The notes: generated by a model from the sequence alone, not told the origin. DNA of 64,000 nucleotides from Vibrio salinus (GCF_021272385.1 NZ_JAJSDZ010000009.1:682001-746000); one strand, 5' to 3'; numbered from the stretch's first letter, positions 31,685 through 41,094 are shown. Numbers and translations: made by a program.

Positions 31685-32791
31685 ATGAAAAAGTATGTAT
31701 GGAAAGTATTAATTCTCAGTGTTGGAGGATTGCTGCTTTTATGGAGTCTTTCAGAAAAAAGCCGGAATATACCTCCGGAACATCAGAATGAATCCATTCC
31801 CGGAGTCTCTGTGATTAAAGTGATACCGGCACAATCGTCTTTATCTGTAAAAGTATCGGGCATCACGATGGCTCGGTGGCCGCTGTTAATGAAATCAGCT
31901 GTTTCCGGACGGGTTATTTCGATAGGCGGTAAAACGTCTCCTGGCGATCATCTGGAAGAAAAGCAGACGTTGTTAAAGATATCGCCGGTGTCATATCAGG
32001 TCGCTGTGGATGACGCCAGAACAAAAGTCGCAAAAGCTCAATTTGAACTGATGAACTATCGTCATAAACAATACGTAGCGGAAAAAATCTCCCGAGGAAA
32101 CAAGCTTTCTTCATTTGGGCGTTTTGAGCCACATATCAGTATGGCCAAGTCAGAACTGACGTCTGCCAGAACGGAGCTCGCTTATGCTCAGGAAATGCTT
32201 GAACAGACAACGGTTAAAGCCCCTTATCCGGCCATTATGGTGAAAAAAATGGTGGTCCCCGGACAGTGGGTAGATGCTGGCGAGTCAATGTTTCAGATTG
32301 TATCAAGTGAATCCGTTGATGTGAGAGTTGAATTATCCAGGGGGGATTGGCAGCGGTTAAAAAGAGTACTTTCCGTTGGATGTTCAGCAAAAGTGACGGC
32401 ATTTCCCGGAACCCGTTGGGATGCCAGTATCCGGTATATTTCTCCGGTTTTCGATGAGAAGACCCGTCAGAGAAGTCTTGTACTAAATGTCAAACATCCG
32501 TTTGTCGGTAATGATCCTTTGCTTCCGGATCAATTTGTAGAGGTTCTCTTTTCTGTACCACTATTGCGAGATGTTGTTGAGGCACCTTCATCGGTGTTAA
32601 CTCAGGATGGCCAGGTATGGAGTCTTGTTGAAGGGCGGTTGAAACTTGAGCGTATTGAGCTGATAGAGGAAACACCGGGGAAAGTCCGTTTTCGTTATAA
32701 GCAAAAACCGGATCAACCTCGATTATTAGTTCGTTTTCCGCTGAGTTCGATGTTACAGGGGCAAAAGGCCCTGCCGGAGAAGACGGAATGA
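31685..32791 (+). CDS. RND efflux periplasmic adaptor subunit
   Basis: A membrane-fusion protein (HlyD/AcrA-like) linking an inner-membrane RND pump to an outer-membrane channel. An N-terminal membrane anchor is present but no lipobox Cys. A split lipoyl domain (GRVISIGGKTSPGDHLEEKQTLLKI and VKAPYPAIMVKKMVVPGQWVDAGESMFQIV) brackets a short helical hairpin, followed by beta-barrel and membrane-proximal domains. The ATG at 31685 has GGAG nine bases upstream; an in-frame TTG at 31679 is too close to it. It overlaps the pump gene by four bases (ATGA). Confidence 0.9.
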   Translation: MKKYVWKVLILSVGGLLLLWSLSEKSRNIPPEHQNESIPGVSVIKVIPAQSSLSVKVSGITMARWPLLMKSAVSGRVISIGGKTSPGDHLEEKQTLLKISPVSYQVAVDDARTKVAKAQFELMNYRHKQYVAEKISRGNKLSSFGRFEPHISMAKSELTSARTELAYAQEMLEQTTVKAPYPAIMVKKMVVPGQWVDAGESMFQIVSSESVDVRVELSRGDWQRLKRVLSVGCSAKVTAFPGTRWDASIRYISPVFDEKTRQRSLVLNVKHPFVGNDPLLPDQFVEVLFSVPLLRDVVEAPSSVLTQDGQVWSLVEGRLKLERIELIEETPGKVRFRYKQKPDQPRLLVRFPLSSMLQGQKALPEKTE

Positions 32792-35700
32792 AAACAGCAA
32801 CAAAGTGGTTTATTGATAACCCGGTGGCAGCGAATTTGCTGATGATTTTTATACTGGTGGCCGGCTTTCTGACAATGGGCACATTGCGGGTTGAATCTTT
32901 TCCACAAATCCCTCCGACCCGGCTGACGGTTTCCGTAGAATACCCCGGAGGGACAGCCAGACAAGTCGATGACGGTATTACTCAGCGCATAGAAAATGCC
33001 ATCAGAGGGATCGCCGGTATTAAAAGTGTGATTAGTGAGTCAAGACCGGAATCGGCCATCATTTATATCAGGAAAGCAACGGGGGTCAACCTTGATCGGC
33101 TTATTGAAAATGTGCGGAATAAGATAGACGGCATTAAAGGTTTTCCAGCACTGGCTGAGCGCCCGGTTATTCAACGGGATGAATTTACCAACCTGGCTGC
33201 TTTTATACTCATTTATGGCGGACATGACCAAAATCTTCTGCAGAAAGTGGCAATTAAAGTCAAAAATAAGCTTCAGAGTAATGCCAGTATTTCTCAGATA
33301 ACCAATTTAGGTAAACGCAAACAGGAACTGCGTATTGAGCCTGATTTAGAAAAATTGAAACAATATGGTTTGGATCCGACGGTGCTTTCCGGGCGGATCA
33401 ATCAGTTTTCAACGGAATTCAGAAGTGGAAAACTGAAATCTTCGTCCGGGGTGATTGTTCTTAAAGGCGATCGTTATGCTGATAATTTACTGAAACTGAA
33501 AAATTTACCGATTGTCATCACGCCGGATTCAATAGTCAGACTCAGCGAAGTGGCTAATGTGCTCCGGACTTATCAAAACGATGACAGCATCGTGCGGTTT
33601 CAGGGAAAACCAGCCATTGCTCTGATGATCTCTACCAGCACAAAGGACAATTTACTTCATGTCAGTGACGCAATAAAAAAAGAGCTGAAGTTATTACAAC
33701 CGGCCCTGCCTTCCGGTATTCAAACTGACGTCATGGCGGATATGGCTCCTTATATCGATAACCAGCTAGAGATGCTCGGTTCAAATGCTATTCAGGGACT
33801 CATCATTGTTGTGATTATTTTGGGATTGTTTCTTGAAGTCAGACTGGCACTTTGGGTCGCGATGGGTATTCCGGTATCGCTTGCCGGAGCGATTTGGATG
33901 ATGGGTCTGCCTTATTTTAATTACAGTATTAATGATATTACACTGTTCGGTATGATTCTGATCCTCGGTGTTCTGGTGGACGATGCTATTGTTGTTGGTG
34001 AAAGCATACATCAGGAACGGCAAACCGGATTATCCCCGGCTGAAGCGTCGTTAAAAGGTGTTGATTCGGTTTCGGTCGCAACGGTTTTTGGTGTATTGAC
34101 GACGATTGCGGCTTTTTCCCCCATGCTATGGATTGAAAATGAACTGGCTAAAGTGCTGGCAGGGTTCTCCGGCGTGGCTATTTTAGCCCTGATTTTTTCT
34201 CTGATAGAAAGTAAATTCATTCTGCCAACACATTTGTGTTTTCCTGTCAGTTCGGAGCCGAATCGGCATCGTTTCTCCAGAGGGCTTCAGTATTGCCGGA
34301 AAGCGGTCAATGATGCGCTTTGTTATATCAGTGATTCCGTTTATTGTCCGTTACTGACTTCGGCGTTAAAAAACAGAGTGACAGCATTATCGGTGTTTTT
34401 ACTTATTGCCCTCAGTGCTTATATGGCTGTCGTTAACGGGCATATCCGCTCTGCCTTTTTTCCGGATATTCCCGGAAGGTACGGTACACTTATTGTCAAA
34501 ATGGATCAGAGTGCTTCACCTGAGTTAAGTAAAAAGCATATCGCTCATCTGGAAAAAGCGGTACTAGCTACGTCAAAAGCATTACAGGATATGTTTAACC
34601 TCCACCATCCGCCGGTCAGTAAATATTTTGTTTCCCGGGAATCTCTGGACAAACTGGAAGTAGATATCGAACTTTCAAATGAGGCGCTGTCGGCTATTCC
34701 GGGAGATAATGTATTGTCAGTATGGAAAGCAAAAACGGGTAATCTGGAAGGCAATGTTTCAATGCAGTACACGTTATCCAGTGAGTTTGCCGGAAGCTCT
34801 TCACTGGTTGTGTCTTCTCCGGACCGGGCGCTGGCTAAGTATGTGGTGGCGAAAATTGAAGCTCGTCTGAAAGCCATTAAAGGGGTGAAAGATGTTACCG
34901 ATAATGGCTCATCGGGAAGAAGACAGCTACAGGTTGTGCTAAATAACAGAGGCATTCAGTTAGGTATCAGTCAGCGAGATATTGCCAGAGTCATTGGCAG
35001 TACTTATGGTGAAATTGAGCTTCACCGTTTACTGGAAAAAGGCGAGGAAGTATCGGTTGTTGTCCGGATTCCCAACCGGGAAAGAAAGACGTTAACTCAG
35101 TTAGCGTCGACTCCGGTTAAATTGAACGATGGCAGCTATGTTTCTCTTGGAGACATCGCAAAACTGACTTTTTCTCATCAGGCTCAGATCATTAACCGGC
35201 GTAATTACGATGAAGTGATAGAGGTTTCCTGGAGACAGGTGCAGAGTGTTATTTCAGCCGAGGAAGTTTTAAACATATTAAACAAAAATGCGATACCTCA
35301 ACTTCAGAAAATGTATCCGGAAGTGAAAATTTCCCGGTCGGGAGCGTTTGCTGAGCAGGACGATGTTCAGCATGGTTTCCGAAAAGCCATGTTACTGACA
35401 TTATTGCTTATTTATGTTCTTCTTGCTGTGCCTTTGAAGTCGTACTGGCAACCTTTCATTATTATGTCAGTGATTCCATTTGGATTTGCCGGTGCCATTT
35501 TCGGGCATGGTCTGATGGCGTTACCGGTGAGTTTACTCTCTATGTTTGGGATGATGGCGATGACAGGGGTCGTTATCAATGATTCTCTGGTACTACTGAC
35601 CCGGTTTAATCAGCTTTACGAGTCCGGTTTGGGGGGTAAGGTGGCTCTTATTGAGGCGGGAAGAAGCCGGATGAGAGCGATTTTCCTGACAACATTAACG

Positions 35701-35862
35701 ACAGTCTGTGGTTTGCTCCCATTGTTGTCTGAAACATCTGAACAGGCACAGTATCTGAAACCTGCGGCTGTATCGTTGGTGTTTGGTGAATTATTTGCTA
35801 CTCCGATTACGTTAATATTAGTTCCGGTTATTCTCAGTCTGGGTAAAAAGCTATCCGGTTAG
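32788..35862 (+). CDS. RND-family efflux transporter permease
   Basis: A 1024-residue AcrB-superfamily pump with 12 predicted membrane helices and two large periplasmic loops. The N-terminus (MKTATKWFIDNPVAANLLMIF) and VDDGITQRIENAIRGIAGI are family features. The proton-relay Asp pair of helix 4 is intact (Asp398-Asp399 in GVLVDDAIVVGES). In helix 10 the position of the AcrB Lys940 carries Asn931 (VVINDSLVLL), as in the 'NDS' subgroup of RND pumps. No outer-membrane factor gene is nearby, so it probably uses TolC. The substrate is unknown. Confidence 0.93.
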   Translation: MKTATKWFIDNPVAANLLMIFILVAGFLTMGTLRVESFPQIPPTRLTVSVEYPGGTARQVDDGITQRIENAIRGIAGIKSVISESRPESAIIYIRKATGVNLDRLIENVRNKIDGIKGFPALAERPVIQRDEFTNLAAFILIYGGHDQNLLQKVAIKVKNKLQSNASISQITNLGKRKQELRIEPDLEKLKQYGLDPTVLSGRINQFSTEFRSGKLKSSSGVIVLKGDRYADNLLKLKNLPIVITPDSIVRLSEVANVLRTYQNDDSIVRFQGKPAIALMISTSTKDNLLHVSDAIKKELKLLQPALPSGIQTDVMADMAPYIDNQLEMLGSNAIQGLIIVVIILGLFLEVRLALWVAMGIPVSLAGAIWMMGLPYFNYSINDITLFGMILILGVLVDDAIVVGESIHQERQTGLSPAEASLKGVDSVSVATVFGVLTTIAAFSPMLWIENELAKVLAGFSGVAILALIFSLIESKFILPTHLCFPVSSEPNRHRFSRGLQYCRKAVNDALCYISDSVYCPLLTSALKNRVTALSVFLLIALSAYMAVVNGHIRSAFFPDIPGRYGTLIVKMDQSASPELSKKHIAHLEKAVLATSKALQDMFNLHHPPVSKYFVSRESLDKLEVDIELSNEALSAIPGDNVLSVWKAKTGNLEGNVSMQYTLSSEFAGSSSLVVSSPDRALAKYVVAKIEARLKAIKGVKDVTDNGSSGRRQLQVVLNNRGIQLGISQRDIARVIGSTYGEIELHRLLEKGEEVSVVVRIPNRERKTLTQLASTPVKLNDGSYVSLGDIAKLTFSHQAQIINRRNYDEVIEVSWRQVQSVISAEEVLNILNKNAIPQLQKMYPEVKISRSGAFAEQDDVQHGFRKAMLLTLLLIYVLLAVPLKSYWQPFIIMSVIPFGFAGAIFGHGLMALPVSLLSMFGMMAMTGVVINDSLVLLTRFNQLYESGLGGKVALIEAGRSRMRAIFLTTLTTVCGLLPLLSETSEQAQYLKPAAVSLVFGELFATPITLILVPVILSLGKKLSG

Positions 35863-35867
35863 GGCTC

Positions 35868-36908
35868 TTAATTCTTTTCCAGTTTATGAGTGCTTGAGCC
35901 GCGATAGAGTTTAAAACCGACATCGATAGCCATATTTTGTGAAACGGTGCCTCCCAGTAGTGAAAGAATTTGCTCACCGGCTTTTTTCCCCATTTCTGAG
36001 TAGTTAATCCTGGCACAGGATAATCTGGGGTAAGTGTGTTCACATGAGGCGGACCCATTGAGGCAAACTATGGAAAGATCCTGAGGAACTTTGATTAGTT
36101 TCCTCTGACACTCGAAAAGGACGCCCAGCGCGATTTCTTCATGACTGCAAACCAGCGCATCAAGGGTAGGATCGCGTAATAGCAGCTTCGATAGTCCATC
36201 ACTTCCCAGTTCGAATGAAGCGGTTTCCGGTGCCGTCAGAAAGTGGTCAGGGGCAAGGTAATTCTCTATCAGGGCACTTTGCCATCCATGAAGCATATTT
36301 TGTAGTACGGAATGATGATCTCTGGCCCCGATAAAGCCGACATTTTTGCATCCCCGGTGGAGAAGGTGTTTGGTACAGGCTTTGGCAATTTCAAAATGAT
36401 TAGCACCGATGCAGTGATAACGGGAGGCGTTATTAAACTCTGCGATTTCAATGACCGGTGTTTCCGTTGATGCAATGAGGTTATGTACTGTTTCACTGTG
36501 TTGTGAACCAAATAATGCGATAGCATCGGGGCGACTTTGCATGAACGTTGAAAGCAGCTTTTCTTCCAGTTCCGGTGAATAGTCACAATAACCCAGTAGT
36601 AACTGGTAACCCTGTTGATTCAGTTTTTTCTGAAAACCCGGTAAGAACAGGGAGCATGCTTTGTCGGTTAAAGAGGGAAGAATGACGGCGATCATTTTGC
36701 TTTCACCAGAAGCTAACGCGCCGGCAGCTTTATTCGGTATGTAGCCTAACTCTTCTATTACCTGCTGAATTTTTTCTCTGAGCTTCTCTGAAACCAGCTC
36801 AGGAGTTCTCAACGCCCTGGATACGGTCATACTACCTACACCGGCTTTTTTAGCGACATCTGCGATTGTGACTTTGCCTGATCCTTTTCTCTTTCTTGTT
36901 TGACGCAT
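35868..36908 (-). CDS. LacI-family transcriptional regulator
   Basis: A DNA-binding repressor of 346 residues. The helix-turn-helix VTIADVAKKAGVGSMTVSRALRTPELVSEKLREKI and hinge LGYIPNKAAGALASG are of the GntR/IdnR-like branch, and a periplasmic-binding-protein-like effector domain follows. It is divergent from a PTS operon, and three matching palindromes lie between them. A phosphorylated sugar or sugar acid imported by this PTS is the probable inducer. It converges on the RND pump gene with a five-base gap. Confidence 0.9.
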   Translation of the reverse strand: MRQTRKRKGSGKVTIADVAKKAGVGSMTVSRALRTPELVSEKLREKIQQVIEELGYIPNKAAGALASGESKMIAVILPSLTDKACSLFLPGFQKKLNQQGYQLLLGYCDYSPELEEKLLSTFMQSRPDAIALFGSQHSETVHNLIASTETPVIEIAEFNNASRYHCIGANHFEIAKACTKHLLHRGCKNVGFIGARDHHSVLQNMLHGWQSALIENYLAPDHFLTAPETASFELGSDGLSKLLLRDPTLDALVCSHEEIALGVLFECQRKLIKVPQDLSIVCLNGSASCEHTYPRLSCARINYSEMGKKAGEQILSLLGGTVSQNMAIDVGFKLYRGSSTHKLEKN

Positions 36909-37011
36909 TACTTTATATCAATTTCCTTTATTTCACTGAGTGAATAATAACACGACAGAATGGCTTTGTTTGCATTTACTTCATGCTGTTTTTCAGTCTT
37001 TTAAGATAAAA

Positions 37012-37059
37012 TGATAGCGCTATCACAAATAATGATAGCGCTATCAGGTAGCGCTATCG
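37012..37059. promoter_or_regulatory. Three LacI-family operators upstream of the PTS genes
   Basis: The perfect 14-bp palindrome TGATAGCGCTATCA occurs at 37012-37025 and again at 37033-37046. A one-mismatch-per-arm copy (GGTAGCGCTATCG) is at 37047-37059. The CG-centred symmetry is typical of LacI-family sites. Centres are 21 and 13 bp apart, so the first two lie on the same face of the helix. They stand between the divergent LacI-type gene and the PTS operon. Confidence 0.85.
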
Positions 37060-37139
37060 TTTGTGATCAAACCTAAACTTTTCTACTCATTTGCCCGTTA
37101 CAGTAGGCTGCATTGTTCATTGCCAAAGTTCAGATACTT

Positions 37140-37592
37140 ATGCTTACAAAATTATTAACACCAGATGTGATTCACATTTATCACGACGATTTTGACTGGC
37201 GTACGGCGGTCAAAAAAGGGTGTGAACCGTTGATCCGAAATGGTGCCATCAATGCAAGTTATGTTGATGCAATTTACCGGTCACATGAAGCTATAGGACC
37301 TTATTATGTTCTGGGACCGGGAATTGCGATGCCTCATTCCCGCCCGGAAGATGGGGTTAACCGGATAGCATTGTCATTAACGGTATTTAAACAAGGTGTC
37401 TCTTTTGGTTCTGAAGAAAACGATCCGGTTCATTTGCTTGTAACTTTGGCCGCTGTCGACAGTAACAGCCATGTTGACACTATTGCTCAGTTAGCCGAGC
37501 TATTTATGAACGATGAGGATGTACGGAAAATATGTGGGGCTGACTCGGTCACTGACATAACAACAGTGCTGGAAAAATATCGAAAACTTTAA
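37140..37592 (+). CDS. PTS EIIA component, UlaC-like
   Basis: A fructose/mannitol-type EIIA domain of the ascorbate (SgaA/UlaC) subfamily. The phosphorylated His66 is in GPGIAMPHSRPEDGV. It receives phosphate from HPr and passes it to the EIIB encoded next. I chose ATG 37140 (MLTKLLTPDVI, the usual family start). An upstream TTG at 37113 is in frame but less likely. It is the first gene of a three-gene EII operon under the LacI-type regulator. Confidence 0.88.
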   Translation: MLTKLLTPDVIHIYHDDFDWRTAVKKGCEPLIRNGAINASYVDAIYRSHEAIGPYYVLGPGIAMPHSRPEDGVNRIALSLTVFKQGVSFGSEENDPVHLLVTLAAVDSNSHVDTIAQLAELFMNDEDVRKICGADSVTDITTVLEKYRKL

Positions 37593-37612
37593 CCTGAACG
37601 GAAGGTAACAGT

Positions 37613-37900
37613 ATGAAAATAATGGTAGTTTGTGGAAATGGTCTGGGCTCCAGTTTGATGATGGAGATGTCCCTGAAAACCATTCTGAAAGATCTTGGTA
37701 TTGATGCCGAAGTCGACCATACCGATCTCGGTTCGGCAAAGGGCATGCAGTGTGACATTTTTATTGGTACTAAGGATATTGCCGAACAGCTTCAGTCTAT
37801 GAATGTTGAGCCGGTTATTGTGAGTCTGGATAACATGGTAGACAAAGGGGCAATGAAAGAACGTCTGTCGGAAGGACTCAAAAAAGTGAATGCGCTTTAG
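37613..37900 (+). CDS. PTS EIIB component, UlaB-like
   Basis: A 95-residue EIIB domain of the lactose/ascorbate type with the phospho-Cys7 in the P-loop VCGNGLGSSLMMEM. It carries phosphate from EIIA to the incoming sugar. The RBS GGAAGG precedes the ATG. It is a separate gene here, unlike in the ula cluster at 48.9 kb where the EIIB domain is fused to EIIC. Confidence 0.9.
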   Translation: MKIMVVCGNGLGSSLMMEMSLKTILKDLGIDAEVDHTDLGSAKGMQCDIFIGTKDIAEQLQSMNVEPVIVSLDNMVDKGAMKERLSEGLKKVNAL

Positions 37901-37908
37901 GAGGTCAT

Positions 37909-39165
37909 ATGGAATTTTTCAAATTTCTCATGAACGATGTGCTTTCTGAGCCTGCTGTATTAGTTGGGGTTATTTCTCTGATTGGTTTGATTGCACAGAA
38001 AAAATCGGCTACGGAATGTATCAAGGGGACAATAAAAACCATCCTTGGGTTTGTTATTCTTGGTGCGGGTGCCGGACTGGTTATCACATCTCTGGGTGGG
38101 TTTGCTCAAATATTTCAGCATGCCTTTCACATTAGTGGTGTTGTTCCAAATAATGAAGCCATTGTGTCTATTGCACAAAAAAGCTTTGGGCGTGAAATGG
38201 CAATGATCATGTTTTTTGCCATGGTCATTAATATTGTGATTGCCCGGTTTACTCCCTGGAAATTTATCTTTTTGACCGGTCACCACACACTGTTTATGTC
38301 GATGATGGTGGCGGTTATCCTTTCGTCCAGCGGAATGAAAGGTGTTCCTCTCATCGCTTTGGGTTCGGCTGTGGTTGGGGTTACGATGGTCTTCTATCCT
38401 GCGATTGCTCACCGGTACATGAAACAGGTAACCGGTTCGGACGATGTCGCTATCGGGCACTTTTCTACGTTGTCTTACGTACTTGCCGGTTTTATTGGTA
38501 GTAAATTCGGTAATAAAGAACATTCCACCGAAGACATGAACGTTCCCAAGAGTTTACTGTTTTTGCGGGATACGCCTGTAGCCATCTCTTTTACGATGGC
38601 GATCATTTTTATTGTGACGTGTTTGTTTGCCGGTGGGGATTATGTTCGTGAAGTCAGTGGCGGTAAACAGTGGTTTATGTATGCGATCATGCAGTCAATT
38701 ACCTTCGCGGGCGGCGTATACGTTATCCTGCAGGGGGTTCGTATGATCATCGCCGAAATCGTTCCAGCTTTCAAAGGTATTTCAGACAAACTGGTTCCTG
38801 ATGCTAAACCGGCACTGGATTGTCCGGTTGTTTTCCCATACGCCCCTAATGCTGTGCTGGTTGGATTTCTGTCCAGTTTTGTGGCTGGGGTTATCGGTAT
38901 GTTTTTGCTCTATATGCTTCACATGACAATTATTATTCCCGGTGTGGTTCCGCATTTCTTTGTTGGTGCGGCAGCTGGCGTGTTTGGAAATGCAACCGGT
39001 GGTCGCCGGGGGGCTATTTTAGGTGCATTTGCTCAGGGTCTGTTGATTACCTTCCTGCCAGTTTTCCTGTTACCGGTTCTGGGGGATCTGGGCTTGGCAA
39101 ATACGACCTTTAGCGATTCCGACTTCGGAACGATTGGTATTCTGTTGGGACTGATTGTGCGTTAG
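37909..39165 (+). CDS. PTS EIIC permease, UlaA family
   Basis: A 418-residue inner-membrane sugar channel of the ascorbate/UlaA EIIC family with about eleven helices. Family stretches are TGHHTLFMSMMVAVIL, GVRMIIAEIVPAFKGISDKLVPDAKPALDCPVVFPYAPNAVLVGF (the substrate region) and FFVGAAAGVFGNATGGRRGA. It lies eight bases after the EIIB gene. The family takes up L-ascorbate and other sugars or sugar acids. No catabolic gene here points to one substrate. Confidence 0.92.
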   Translation: MEFFKFLMNDVLSEPAVLVGVISLIGLIAQKKSATECIKGTIKTILGFVILGAGAGLVITSLGGFAQIFQHAFHISGVVPNNEAIVSIAQKSFGREMAMIMFFAMVINIVIARFTPWKFIFLTGHHTLFMSMMVAVILSSSGMKGVPLIALGSAVVGVTMVFYPAIAHRYMKQVTGSDDVAIGHFSTLSYVLAGFIGSKFGNKEHSTEDMNVPKSLLFLRDTPVAISFTMAIIFIVTCLFAGGDYVREVSGGKQWFMYAIMQSITFAGGVYVILQGVRMIIAEIVPAFKGISDKLVPDAKPALDCPVVFPYAPNAVLVGFLSSFVAGVIGMFLLYMLHMTIIIPGVVPHFFVGAAAGVFGNATGGRRGAILGAFAQGLLITFLPVFLLPVLGDLGLANTTFSDSDFGTIGILLGLIVR

Positions 39166-39190
39166 CTTAGAATCTGACTTGACCTTATTT

Positions 39191-39224
39191 AAAACACGGG
39201 GCGCTATAGTTCCGTGTTTTTTAT
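39191..39224 (+). terminator. Terminator of the LacI-controlled PTS operon
   Basis: The stem AAAACACGG / CCGTGTTTT is followed by TTATT. It separates the PTS operon from the HAD phosphatase gene. Confidence 0.82.
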
Positions 39225-39348
39225 TGTAGGGTAGACCTGTTTCAGGTATATGGTCGACAGGTGTTATGTAATTTCAAGCTATTACACTGAAAATACGATA
39301 AAATGCGCTTTTGGGTAGGAGATTAAAGCAAAACATCGGGTTGTGATT

Positions 39349-40005
39349 ATGACAGGTAAAAAAGAGCTGTTTGTATTTGATATGGATGGTGTTTTACTCG
39401 ATTCGGAGCCTTATTGGCGCAGAGCGCAAATTGATTTGTTAAGTCGGTTTGGCGTTATCATTACCGAAAAAGACTGTATTCGGTACACAATGGGAAAACG
39501 AATTGACGATATCTCTGAATTCTGGATAGTGCGTTTTCACTTAGATGTCTCACGAAGCCATTTCGCAGAGCAACTTCTGAATATGACGGCTGCACTGATT
39601 CGTACACATGCTGAAGCCCGAAAGGGAATTGATCAACTCATCGGCTTTTTACAACACCACGGTTTTCGGATAGCACTTGCGACTTCCTCAAGCCGTCCTA
39701 TTATATCAGCGGTTCTGAACAAACTTGGCTTAAACGATGTTTTTGAACTGACATTAAGTGCTGATAGCGTAGAAAATGGAAAGCCTGCTCCAGACATCTA
39801 TCTGGACGTGTGTCATCAGTTAAAGGTTGAACCCGAAAATGCCTTTGCACTGGAAGATAGCCTAACGGGGGTAACCGCTGCCGTCAGAGCAGGAGTGACG
39901 ACAATCGCCATACCTGAAAAGGTGACGCCTGAGTTTTATATTGCCAGCCATCAGGTTTCAGACATAGAAGATGTAATTGACGTTATTTCCGGGTATATAA
40001 AATGA
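39349..40005 (+). CDS. HAD-superfamily sugar phosphatase (HxpB/YniC-like)
   Basis: A HAD phosphatase of about 218 residues with a small helical cap, resembling hexitol phosphatase B. The catalytic Asp11 and Asp13 are in FDMDGVLLDSEPYW. Motif II is ALATSSSRP, the Lys motif is NGKPAPDIYLDV, and motif IV is ALEDSLTGVTAAVRAG. It removes phosphate from hexose or hexitol phosphates in the family. ATG 39349 is preferred over GTG 39343 by the spacing of CGGG. It lies after the PTS terminator, so it may be a separate gene. Confidence 0.87.
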   Translation: MTGKKELFVFDMDGVLLDSEPYWRRAQIDLLSRFGVIITEKDCIRYTMGKRIDDISEFWIVRFHLDVSRSHFAEQLLNMTAALIRTHAEARKGIDQLIGFLQHHGFRIALATSSSRPIISAVLNKLGLNDVFELTLSADSVENGKPAPDIYLDVCHQLKVEPENAFALEDSLTGVTAAVRAGVTTIAIPEKVTPEFYIASHQVSDIEDVIDVISGYIK

Positions 40006-40164
40006 TTCTGTAATTCATCAAACTTTGGTTTCATCTGTCAGATTCTTTTAAAAAAACGTTAGAACATATTGTTGTCCAACGGCGTCATAAAATTTTGCAA
40101 GAGACCAAATAGGTGAGAAGTGTTTTACTGACTCACTTTCTGTTTTTCAAGTGAAAGTAAAAAG

Positions 40165-40179
40165 CAATTTTGTACAAAA
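40165..40179. promoter_or_regulatory. Copy 1 of the AraC-type regulator repeat
   Basis: The 13-mer CAATTTTGTACAA occurs here (40165-40177), and the extended sequence contains the perfect palindrome TTTTGTACAAAA. It is 53 bases before the araC-type gene. The same 13-mer occurs at 41095-41107 before azlC, so it is probably the binding site of that regulator. Confidence 0.6.
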
Positions 40180-40230
40180 CTAACCGGAGCAAATGGGGTA
40201 GACTGGCATTTCAGGGAAAGAGAGTAACCA

Positions 40231-41067
40231 ATGCCAAAACGAACAAAGAAATTCAAAGAAGATGCAAGTTTTACCATCGCTGCTGAGTTGGGTGGGCTGG
40301 AAATGCTGCACGCAAAATATAAGCGGCAGAATTTCTCTCGTCACAGCCATGAAGGTTACACCATTGGTGTGATAGAGAAAGGTGCGCAGTCGTTCTATCG
40401 TTCCGGAGGGAATCATTTAGCACCAAAAGATCATATTATATTGGTCAATGCTGATGAGGTTCATACCGGACATTCAGCAACCGAAGGTGGCTGGGAATAC
40501 AAAGCAATATATCCACTTCCTGAGCAGTTTTCGGCAGTGACCCAGGGAATTGGTGCTCATTCTTCAGTTCCTTATTTTCCTGAACCGGTAGTGCATGACC
40601 CGCTGGTGGCTCAGCAGTTACGGCTGGTTTTTTCAACTCTTGAAAATTCAGATAACCGCTTGCTGAGGGAAACGTTGATCTATGGTGCGTTAGTCAAACT
40701 GATGGCGCGCCATAGCCGGAGTCGTCAGGATTATGAGATAAAGAAAAAAGGCCAGAAACAGGTTTTAATCGTAAAGACATTCCTCGATGATTTTCCTCAG
40801 GCTGATGTTTCTCTGGAAGAGCTGGCATCACTGGCTGGTTTCAGTCCTTATTATCTGGTTCGGGCATTTCAGAAAGAATTCGGCCTTCCTCCTCATGCTT
40901 ATCAGATTCAAAGTCGTCTCCGGTATGCAAAAAAACTGCTTCGGGCCGGGTACGTTATTTCCGATGCCGCACAGGAAGCCGGTTTCCATGATCAGAGTCA
41001 CTTTCACCGGCATTTTAAACGGGCTATGGGTATTACACCGAAACAATTTACTCAATCGCTCTCTTAA
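40231..41067 (+). CDS. AraC-family transcriptional regulator of azlCD
   Basis: A 278-residue regulator with an N-terminal cupin-like ligand domain (FSRHSHEGYTIGVIEKGAQSF, then NADEVHTG) and a C-terminal double helix-turn-helix (LEELASLAGFSPYYLVRAFQKEFG and ISDAAQEAGFHDQSHFHRHFKRAMGITPKQF). It lies upstream of azlCD on the same strand. This pair (AraC plus AzlCD) is seen in many proteobacteria. It likely controls azlCD and itself through the repeated CAATTTTGTACAA element. Confidence 0.9.
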   Translation: MPKRTKKFKEDASFTIAAELGGLEMLHAKYKRQNFSRHSHEGYTIGVIEKGAQSFYRSGGNHLAPKDHIILVNADEVHTGHSATEGGWEYKAIYPLPEQFSAVTQGIGAHSSVPYFPEPVVHDPLVAQQLRLVFSTLENSDNRLLRETLIYGALVKLMARHSRSRQDYEIKKKGQKQVLIVKTFLDDFPQADVSLEELASLAGFSPYYLVRAFQKEFGLPPHAYQIQSRLRYAKKLLRAGYVISDAAQEAGFHDQSHFHRHFKRAMGITPKQFTQSLS

Positions 41068-41094
41068 TGCTACATTCTTTTTTGCGATACAGGA

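Noticed and set aside
37060..37075. A possible CRP site near TTTGTGATCAAACC downstream of the LacI operators
   Set aside because: Only one half fits the consensus and the right half is wrong; I do not list it.
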